DNA from: Chamaecyparis obtusa
Taxonomy: Eukaryota; Streptophyta; Pinopsida; Cupressales; Cupressaceae
DNA: 64,000 nt
Direction of reading: 5' to 3'
Assembly: GCA_027943335.1 (NCBI GenBank)
Contig: BSBK01002928.1
Location: 712,501-776,500, forward strand
Shown one piece after another: positions 55,599-64,000 of this stretch. Under the pieces are notes generated by a model. That model was not told the DNA's origin and made no database searches. It worked only from the letters and a program-made list of their open reading frames with translations. The position numbers were made by a program, and so were the translations under genes. Each line of letters begins with the position of its first letter. Positions within the stretch are counted from its first letter, which is position 1.

Positions 55599-58500
55599 TC
55601 ACTGAGGGAAAACATCCAAATATGCAATCTTGAGTATCTGGATCTCCTTCTTCCAAAAGGTTATCAGAGAATTGACTATCTGTAGATGGGCGCATAATGC
55701 ATATTGAAGCTTCTCCATCTTCTCCAATTCTATGCTCAGACCTTGATCATAGGTTATCATGGTCACATCAATCTCCTTAATGTTTTGACTGAGAATGTCT
55801 AGTGAGGGTGCAAGAGCCTTCCTCAATTGAGTCTGTCTAGACCTTAACTTCTCCATTTTTTCTTTGCCTTCTCAATTATGTCCAACTGACCTTGGTAGAC
55901 ATTGTTTCACATGTTTAGATTAGTGGTTGTGTCTAGTACTAAAATCTTCACCTTCTCAATCATTTCCTCTACATCTTTGATCTTCTTAAGATGGGCATCA
56001 GTGAACTTATCCCGATCCATGGATTCTGTAATGACTTTCCTTCCTTGATCTGCAAACTCTTTTAATGATGCCTGACCAGAATTAAGAGAGTTCAAGTCTA
56101 GTGCAAAGTTACTTATCAGTTCATTGAGTCTCTTTTTTAAGTATTTCTCCTCTACCACTATGGCTGCAGATTCTTCTAGGCTTGAAAATTTTACTTTGAA
56201 TTGAGAGATGACTATGCTCACATCATCAAATGAATGTACATTTACCATTTTCTTATCCTATGGTAGCAAACTATTCAAAATATTTACTGATTCCCCCAAG
56301 AGAGGATTCCTCATTACTTGCTTCTCCTTCACATTCTCCATAGCTAGGACACTGAACTTAATTAGGTCTTCTTCCTTCCAAGAGTCCAAACTGCTAGTGT
56401 CAGGTGTGAAACTTGATAACAATGCTGAGGAGGGAGTGATGGGAGTGATTTCCATCACCTCTTGCTTCACCTTGACCAAATCAATAGAAGATTCATCTTT
56501 ATTTTCTACCTCTACTCCTTTCTTTTCTTCTTCTTTCTCATCAAATATATTTTCTTCTTCTTACTGAGTGGGAGGGGTATTGCTACATAATATTTCTGCT
56601 TCCTCAGTGCTGACAAATGCTTCCTCAAACTTTTCCAAGTCCTTATCAGTAGCCGCCATGGCTATTTCCACATTATCTATGATAATTGTGTTGTCTTTGG
56701 GTGATTCTAACATGGGCGCTGAGTCCTGAGGACCTGTCATTGGTACATTAGTGGGCCCTACCACTTTATCTTCCTTAATGGGTGCATGAGTGATGGACAC
56801 AGTGGGTGGTTTGATTTTTTGCTCCAATAACACCTTTTCAAAGGCCTTCTCTATTTCCTTCATAATCAACTCATATTTATTCATGATGTGAAGAGTCCTC
56901 ATTTTAGTTCTTAGGTGCGGCTTCACCAAATTCAATATCAATTTCTCTTCTTCTTTAGAACATACAGACAAAGTATCTTCTAATAATTTTTCTCTTAGTC
57001 TTTGATCTTCCTCATTAGCTTGTCTCTTTAGATGTTCTAAAATGTCCCATACATTATCTGGAATTTCTATTTTCAACTCAAGAACTATCTTCTTGAACTT
57101 TATCATATGTTTGATAATCATATCATGAATTTCTATCTTATCAATCTCAATAAATGATTCATAATGTTTCCCTACTTGATCAATTCTGCCCTCATCAATA
57201 ATTCTAGAGCTCAAAACTTTAAGGCTAGGCCTGAATCCTACCTTAGGAGGTGCTTGAATGTTTTTCCTACTCCTTAATGCTCATGAGGATGGATGACTGG
57301 TGCTAGCTTCTTTCTTTCTCTTGAATAAAGGCTTATACTCTGGAGGAGTATCTTTGGGCGTAGAAGGAGTATTATCCTCTTTATCCTTCTGACTATCATC
57401 TTTCTCAATTTTTATCTTTTTCACCTTGGGATCTTCTTGTTCTTCTACTGTGCTCTTCAATTCTATGGAAATCTTCTCATCCCTTGCTTTATCAAGGTCT
57501 TCTTGTGATACACCATGTATTCTTAGGATCTCTGATGTGACCTTTGCAACCTTTCTCTTTGTTGTAGCACTGTTCAGCTTAGCATCAACTTCTCTAGTCT
57601 TTTCTTCATAGGATCCCCACCTAGGTTCATTGACATCCTTTGGGGATGATAGCAGTACCTATACATAAGCTTCAAGAACTTGTTCTTAACCTCATACCCA
57701 AGTGGATGAATCCACTTAGTTCTAGGTTCCACAACTTCCATACATGTAGTATCAATCTCCACCATGAAGCATATTGTATCTTTATACTTTTCTACAATAC
57801 TCTCAAGAATCCTATACCTCATCTGCATCTTTTCTCTGAAGGTCTTCAATTCCAAAGTAATTTAATCTCTAAGTATGCTTTATACAGTTGCCTTGTTTGA
57901 TATATGAGGCATGGTAGGAATGGACTTGTCTAGATACAAGTCTGACACTTTACCAACTATATGAAGGTACATATAGATGATTAGGGACCCAAACCTGAAT
58001 ACCTTAGTCTTATCATGTTTTATAGCTTTGATATTGTTTATCAACTATGTGCGCAAGATCTCCCACAAGTTGAACTCTCCATCTTCTTGTACAAGATGGA
58101 TGGCTACTAGAATAGTGCCTGTAGACACACTATTCACCTTGCTGGTGTGATGAATCTATAACCCAATATCATTGATATCAACTTGAGGTCTGGTTTCTCT
58201 ATAGGCTCAATGGTCATGTCGCACTTATCACTTCTAGATTTACACACTTGCTCCACCATTTTCCTGACATCCTTGCCCATAGGAAGGATGGCACCTATCT
58301 TAGAAAGGCCTATCATCTCATGAATTAGGTCTCCTATTATTCTTACTGGTACATCTCCAATCCAAAACAAGTCATCATGGATTCTGCTCAACAATATCTT
58401 AATCCATTCAGTTTCATAGAATTCATATGTTGTGGCATATTTAATAATGGGGCAATCATTCCATTTGGTGTATTCATCCATGAACATTTTGTTTGGTTTC

Positions 58501-58709
58501 AACATTGTGTCCATGTGCACCTGTAACCTATCCATTCCAACAAGTTCCTTCTTACAATAGATGTAAGCCCTTATGTCTTCTACATGCATGACGCCCATCG
58601 GTGTGTGGGAGAATGCTCCCTCTAAATCATCTAGGGTTGATTTAAACAGGTGCCTCTTGAAAACATACATCTTCTTCTTAGCAACATCAAAAACAATAGG
58701 ATTGGCCAT
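55599..58709 (-). pseudogene. ORF2: long unrecognised frame, broken
   Basis: A probable single protein of around 900-1000 residues is followed through 58709-58134, a frameshift near 58135, a piece to about 57900, then 57855-57574, 57214-56561, 56479-56258 and 56248-55907 (the last three in one frame, separated by two stops), and 55856-55599. The N-terminal part is globular (VFKRHLFKSTLDDLEGAFSH, WNDCPIIKYATTYEFYETEW, FRFGSLIIYMYLHIVGKVSD). The C-terminal half is charged, Lys/Glu-rich and probably coiled coil. I recognise no protease, integrase or polymerase motif. The N-terminal part loosely resembles plant transposon-associated proteins of unknown function, as does 13077-13750. The region 57573-57215 is too broken to follow. 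Confidence 0.6.
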
Positions 58710-59144
58710 GACTTACTTGATATTCACTTTCCAAATGATCTCTGAGATGTTCTGACAGCTTCTGAATCGGCGCAACGAGCTAGGGTTTCTTGCAACTGAT
58801 CAAATGCACTGTAATTACTGATAGCTCAATCTCCAAATCTTCACAACAACTTCCAAGGCTCAATCTTCTCTCCAATCACTTTGAATATGAATGCAATGAG
58901 TGAACAAACAACTTTCTATGTACTTAAAGTAAGAAATTCACCATTAATGCAACTCGCGTAAACTAGGCTATCACTTCAAATTTTCAAACTCAAGTTCCAC
59001 TAACAATCAGCATGTGCACTCTTGCACAAAGGTTTCTATACACTCCAAAAGCTTAAGTCCAAAGGCGCATACTCTAAGGATGAGTATACTAGTCACGTAG
59101 GGGTCTAGACCTAAATTAGCTCCCCTTATGACCCTGAGGGCCAT
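58710..59144 (-). other. Noncoding gap between ORF1 and ORF2
   Basis: About 430 bases without an open frame in either strand. No motif is recognised; it might hold a splice or translation signal for ORF2. Confidence 0.45.
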
Positions 59145-60272
59145 TTAAGCAGATGTAGAGGGTGCGTCCACTTGGGATGCATCCAATACATTCTCAATAG
59201 CATTGTCCTTTTCTTTTGACCAAATCAAGCTCACATCATCTGAGGCCTTCATAAACTTGACTTCTACTTCAGGATCCAAAACTGGTTTTTCAGTCTTTTT
59301 AGGGCTTTCCTGACCTTGCATCCTTGATCTACAAAGCTTTGAGATATGTCCAGCCTTGTTACAGGTGTGACATATTACTGTAGGTCTATTATTCCTTAGC
59401 GCATTGACATGAGTCACCATTCTACATGTTCTGGCTGAGTGACCATTATAGTTACATATTTGACATGTAACATTCTGAGAACTTCTAACATTTGTCTGAT
59501 TCTGATTTCTTTGATCTTGCTGAATCCAGCTCTTCTTACTAGTCTTGCAATTTATTGCTCTATGAACAAATTGATTACATGTATAACAGTAACCATTAAA
59601 AGGTTTTACCTCTGTACAGTTCCTTGCTATGTGTCCATGCTTGTTACATGCAAAACAGGTGCATTCTACTAGCTTGCGCTCATTCCTAGGAGGACCACCA
59701 TTGTCTTTGGTTTGATCTTCAGTCTTCTCATCATTAGTAGAGTTCTTTTGTGAATCCTTTCTTGCTCACATACTGTCAATCTGATTTTGTGCTTCATTGT
59801 ATCTGATACAGCTAGTGTCTCCTTTGATTCTTCTTGCATACAACTGTGATTCTACCAATTCAGCACTGGTGTGTAATTTGGCTATATGATCCTTTGAATT
59901 TTTCAATTCAAATTCCAAGCTTTCTTTGTTGTTTCTTAGCTCCAAGATTTCCATGTTTTCTTGCCTTAGTTCTTCATTCAGCTGAAGGTTTTCTTTGATC
60001 TGTTCATCACAGACTCCCTGATTATTAGTCAGCTTATCATCAAACTCTTCAAGTTGTTCTTTCAAGGACTTATTTTCTTCATTGAGCTTCTTTATTTTTT
60101 CTTCAAGATCATTTCTAGAGCATCCTTTCAAGTCCTTTCTTAGTCTTTTGATAACTAATTGAGAATCGCTGACTTTTTCTTTTAGTTCTTCAATTTCTTT
60201 TTCTGAATTGTCCAGGTCTTTAAGAGTTGCTTCAAGATTCTTCTTCAAATGTTTCATTTCTGCCTTGTCCAT
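59145..60272 (-). pseudogene. ORF1: coiled-coil protein with four CCHC zinc knuckles (gag-like)
   Basis: One reading frame of about 375 codons, interrupted by a single TGA at 59766. The first 168 codons are a long Glu/Lys/Leu-rich coiled coil (EELKEKVSDSQLVIKRLRKD and similar heptads). Then come four C-x2-C-x4-H-x4-C knuckles at 59616-59657 (CFACNKHGHIARNC), 59547-59588 (CYTCNQFVHRAINC), 59424-59465 (CQICNYNGHSARTC) and 59331-59372 (CHTCNKAGHISKLC). Zinc knuckles of this kind bind nucleic acid in Gag. Plant Copia Gag usually has a UBN2-type domain and a single knuckle; neither that domain nor a capsid region is recognised here. It starts 35 bases after the primer-binding site, with no real leader. 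Confidence 0.8.
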
Positions 60273-60307
60273 GATCTCCTCAAGTGGTTAAACTTCTTTG
60301 CTGAGGA

Positions 60308-60324
60308 CCAGAGCTTTGATACCA
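60308..60324 (-). other. Primer-binding site (tRNA-iMet type)
   Basis: The minus strand reads TGGTATCAAAGCTCTGG two bases inside the 5' LTR. It differs by one base (AAAGC for AGAGC) from the canonical initiator-tRNA site. Confidence 0.9.
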
Positions 60325-60326
60325 AT

Positions 60327-61431
60327 TGTTAGGAATGGGAATACTGAGATGGAGGGGTGAATCAATGTTCACTGTATTTTAACTTTTCACTTTAATCTTA
60401 ATACTGAATTATAAATGCTTAAGTACTGAATTAAACATGAAACATGAAATCAACACATGACACCAATATGGTTATGGGGAAACCCAAATAGGTAAAAACC
60501 CTAGTGGGACTTGATACCCACTAATAATTTGTACTGATGTTTTGTGATCCTTGTTAGAAGATCCTTTACCTTGTTAGGAGTAGCTTTACAATGCTTTTAG
60601 TACAGTAGACCTTGTTAAGGGTCAAACCCTGTTAGGAGTCTTTTACAATGATCCCTGTTAGGGGAGTGGACTTACTATCCTAGAGCTCATTGCTCAAATG
60701 ATGAAGGCTACAATCTTCTGAATCAGATACACACTATATCTGCAGGTGAACTGTCACTATGACACTAATTTTCAGATCAATTCCTTTGGTGCGTTGATGC
60801 TTTGACCCCTTGCAAAGCTCTAATACATCATATGCTCTCTTTGCATACCTCTTCTCTACTTCTCACAACTCTATTTTCACTTCCATACCAAATACCATGG
60901 GCGCACATTATATTTATGCACTCATACCAATTATACAATTAGGTCGGCCCTATAACTAATTATAAATAACACTTCCAAATGAATTGACTTAAGTGTGCTT
61001 ATAATTATACATGTACATATGTTGACAACCTAAATACAATGGGTGGATAGCCTCTACAACATTAATTTACAATTGCAAACCAAAATAGTCATTTTCGGCT
61101 CTATTCTCTATTCTCTGCTGGCACACACTTGTTGTGCAACTTCAACTGACTGTAACTTTCACATCTTTGCATATCTACTTATGCGCTCTTAGACTAAGCA
61201 TAAGTATAGTCTAACAATCTTAACTTCCAGGGCGTATACCTTAATTCATCTGTACACACATGCACTGATGCTTTGAGTCTTTGGTGCTCTGTATGATGTC
61301 CATTCTTCAACACTTAACTGATTTCTGATCTTTACACTTAGTGCGCTGACTCCAAACTACTATATGACTTTGTTTCCATAATGACAACACTATATCTAGT
61401 CATATACTTTAGTATAGACAACTTGCCAACA
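60327..61431 (-). repeat. 5' LTR of the Copia-like element
   Basis: The plus strand reads TGTTAGGAATGGGAATACTG...CTTGCCAACA. CATAG follows. On the minus strand a TATA-like ATAAATATAA lies near 60910-60919. Confidence 0.93.
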
Positions 61432-61436
61432 CATAG

Positions 61437-62508
61437 TCCCTTTTGTATTTATTCTTTCTTGTAACTCACCTTAATCGGTGTGCATATATTTGAGAGCAAT
61501 CTTTTCCATGGTTTTTCCCTTTACAATTTGTTTCACATAAATCTAGTATTTCTTGTGTTTATGTTTGCTATTATTTTTGTGTTCCTATCCTTAAAAGGTT
61601 GTAATTTCAAAGTAAGTTTGGTGGAACTAAATATGTATTGCATGTAGCATTGAGGAAAGAAGATGTATAGCTGGAAATGGACAAGGAGCTCTACCTTGTC
61701 ATACGCGGTGAGAAGTATCCCCAAGAAATGGGAATGCTAAGGTGGAAATGGCAGGTGGTGGAGAGTGGCAATCTGAGAAAGCCTTTCCCAAACTCTCCCA
61801 CAACCCATTCAATCCTCAAAGCATCCCCCTCTTTCTCATCACCCAACAAACCAACCCCACAAACAAGAAGAAGGCAAATAGCCAACTGGCTAATAAATTG
61901 GGAGATTGGTTTTAGATATAATCTTTAAGTATTGTTTTTGGCATAGTTGTAGATTGCTTAGTCATCTCCTATGAATGTCATTGAAATATTGTGAGGCTTA
62001 TTCTTTATGTCTTTAAAAGTGGAAAGTTTTATTGAAAGGTTAATGACCTCAAGAAAGAACATGTTTGTGTGAAATAAGACAAAAAATGTGTGACTGTTTG
62101 TAAACAGTAAACAACAGCGACATAATATTGTTGTGCTTAATTTGATAATATATATATTTTTTAGAAAAAAAATAATTTCTGTCGCTTTTTTGACCAACAA
62201 AGAATAGACATATCGATGAGAAAGCTATACATTCGATGTTTATTCCGATGATTTTATGTCGCAATTTTGACCAACATTGGTCGTAGAGATAAAAGTTATA
62301 GCCGACAATTATTCCAGGTTGAAGCAATGATTTCGACATCATTTCCATCGATAATTCAAACACTGTTGACGTCGCAATTTTGATGGAGATTTAATGTGTC
62401 GTATTATCGACTAAAAAACTTTGATGACTGTTATGGTTGATTAGCCAACCAATGGGTGTCTAATAATTGACTAAAACTCATCGAAAAACAAGCTAAAACA
62501 TACTAGTG
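61437..62508. other. Right end of the CACTA element
   Basis: Noncoding. From 62160 on there are repeated GTCG(C/T)..TTTTGACCAAC words and CGA-rich short repeats typical of CACTA subterminal regions. The frames at 61677-61928 and on the opposite strand have no recognisable motif. Confidence 0.65.
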
Positions 62509-62511
62509 AAG

Positions 62512-64000
62512 ATACATTGCATCCATAGCATAATCAAAAGTAAATGCATCATAAACATCATATAGAACTTCATATAAAGATAATCTCACATAAACACATC
62601 ACGAGAATCAAGGAAAGTCCATAATCATATAAATGTCCATAACATCAAAGATCCATCAAATCCGTATATCAAAAATACAATATCATCGACAAAATGATAC
62701 ATCAAACTCCTGACCAATAAATATAACATGATACATAATCAATCATTTTGATTAATTAGGGGCAACCTAATTCTCTTCATTACCTATATCTACATATGCA
62801 CCTAATTCATATCAAATGACCCTATTTATCAGCCTCTCACCATTAATTGTGTGTGTGAATTTTGTACCTGATTTGTAGACACAACACTTCAGTAAAACAT
62901 TAGAGGTTAGCAAAAATGAAATCGTGCAATGAATCAAAAGCTAAACTAACCAGGCAATTTACTACCTTCTAATAGGTGTGAGTATGATGTTCTCAGATTG
63001 TTATCAAGATCAGTGACCTTGACAACACCTAAATGAAAGATTTGAATGCAAAAGATGGATATGGAATATGAATGCAATTAATCTATGTTTTTGAGTTTTC
63101 TATGCAATGATATGATGAAAACTGATATGAATCTGATATGCTAAATGATCTAACAAATGATATGAAAATGGATCTAAATGAATGTAAAAACCAAATTGAT
63201 CTCACAATAGCCTTGATTCGTAATAAGCTTTGAGTCTCTGAATTCCAATTCTTCAAAATAGTTGTGCAAGTCGTAGACGATTTGGGCAGAGTAAGCTCGC
63301 AAGATTATGAGATGATTTGTGAAGAGCTAAAGCCTTAATTTATAGAAATCCAGGGCTTTGGGGATGCATGAAAGAAAGCCATAAATCACGCAAATAACTC
63401 AGTTTGATTTTTGAGTTATTTTTAAATAAAGGATAATTTAACTCACAAAAACATGCAAAAGCAGAGATCAACTCAAAATAGAGTTTAGCTTTAATTGATA
63501 ATTGATAGTTATCTACTTTTATGATTGTGCATGTTTTATTTATGAATTAATTTAATAATAAAGTGATTTATTTCCAACTTAACTGATTTTGAAAAATAAA
63601 ACAATTGATTTATGGGTTAATCAATTATTTTTCAAACTTTTATTCAAAAACAATATTATTAAAAATTGACAACTTGCTTTAATTAATTAAATAAGAATTT
63701 AATCAATTATTCATAGGATTTTGGATTTATTGTCAAAACTAAATAATACAATTTAGGAATAAATATAATTAACTTCAATTAAATAATTAAGTGGCAGAAT
63801 TAAATCTAATTAATTAAATATTGAGAATATTCAATTAATCAAACTTTAGGATAAATATGATTTATCACCAAATAATCATTAAATTAAAGATAATTAAGAT
63901 GTTTAGGAATATTCCCCAATGCAGAATTTATGATAATCAATTAGGATTCGATGATGTTTAGATGTGCCTTAGGTTAGGACTTTGATGTCGATTTCGTTCG
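62512..64000. other. Flank right of the CACTA element
   Basis: AT-rich sequence with no recognised gene. It may be the continuation of the Gypsy element 2 3' noncoding region, but no Gypsy LTR is found before the window end. 63225-64000 has a weak LTR look on the minus strand (a TATAAATTAAGG-like site near 63337-63348 and AATTAATT-rich sequence), without ends that could be verified. Confidence 0.4.

Larger units (their letters stand above)
54278..61431 (-). mobile_element. Non-autonomous Copia-like LTR element with two unusual ORFs
   Basis: Two LTRs (1121 and 1105 bases), perfect 5-base duplications CATAG outside (54273-54277, 61432-61436), a tRNA-iMet-type primer-binding site next to the right LTR and a polypurine tract next to the left LTR show a complete element on the minus strand. 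The internal 4.9 kb has no protease, integrase, reverse transcriptase or RNase H. Instead there is a gag-like frame with coiled coil and four CCHC knuckles (60272-59145) and a second long frame (58709-55599). A relative is the solo LTR at 11196-12291. It must have used another element's enzymes. Confidence 0.93.
45241..62508. mobile_element. CACTA (En/Spm) DNA transposon carrying gene fragments
   Basis: The left end starts CACTAGTACATTTGACC. The right end, reverse-complemented, starts CACTAGTATGTTTTAGC. The two align at 21 of the first 26 bases. Both ends are flanked by AAG (45238-45240, 62509-62511), the 3-base duplication typical of CACTA elements. The motif GGTCAAAA/TTTTGACC recurs near both ends (45272-45285, 45384-45396; 62184-62202, 62262-62282), as expected of subterminal transposase sites. 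Without the nested LTR element the transposon is about 10.1 kb. No transposase is recognised inside, so it was probably mobilised in trans. It holds GRF zinc-finger and NOG1-like fragments and large palindromes. Confidence 0.8.

Noticed and set aside
55599..58709. ORF2 as a diverged Copia Pol
   Set aside because: No integrase, reverse transcriptase (YVDD) or RNase H motif is visible in any frame of the segment.
62869..62885. TGTAGACACAACAC as start of the missing Gypsy 3' LTR
   Set aside because: Only the first nine bases match; the following sequence is unrelated to the LTR.
1..64000. tRNA or rRNA genes
   Set aside because: No tRNA-like cloverleaf or rRNA sequence was recognised. The tRNA-like words are primer-binding sites of LTR elements.

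Overview
The window reads as intergenic DNA of a large, repeat-rich plant nuclear genome, possibly a gymnosperm, though nothing in it proves the species. No intact host gene was recognised. What can be recognised is nested transposable elements, satellite DNA, degenerate transposon coding sequence and captured pieces of host genes. The evidence is mostly structural: terminal TG/CA dinucleotides, primer-binding sites, polypurine tracts, target-site duplications (TSDs) and decayed reading frames.

Layout. 1-275 is the terminus of an LTR-like element abutting a Ty3/Gypsy element of the Tat type on the minus strand (276-6082: LTR, PBS, leader, gag, protease start). 6545-9450 is a ~207-bp tandem array split by a LINE-like insertion (7196-9269). 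10359-14100 holds decayed transposon coding sequence interrupted by a solo LTR with TSD TATGA (11196-12291) and a second LTR-like end. 14100-20650 is AT-rich and without recognisable genes. 20671-21570 is a fragment of an En/Spm-type plant transposase domain. 22380-27585 is degenerate telomere-like DNA, a polypyrimidine tract and a satellite of ~560-bp monomers.

The right half is one nested stack. A second Tat-type Gypsy element starts at 28075 (plus strand). Its 5' LTR was split by a Ty1/Copia element (28280-32876) that is itself a recombinant with a duplicated PBS and leader. Its body (33642-43620) carries gag, protease, a G-patch domain, reverse transcriptase, two RNase H domains and integrase, all broken by stops and frameshifts. 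Downstream lies a CACTA DNA transposon (45241-62508) with a 21/26 imperfect terminal inverted repeat and TSD AAG. It has no recognisable transposase. It carries a GRF zinc-finger gene fragment with an intron, a fragment resembling the C-terminus of the nucleolar GTPase NOG1, and a cluster of very long palindromes. Into that CACTA element a complete LTR element (54278-61431, minus strand, TSD CATAG) inserted. It has Copia-style PBS and PPT but no protease, integrase or reverse transcriptase; instead it encodes a coiled-coil protein with four CCHC knuckles and a second, unrecognised long reading frame.

Most promising for novelty: the CACTA element with captured host sequence folded into palindromes, and the non-autonomous Copia-like element with its unusual two-frame coding capacity.
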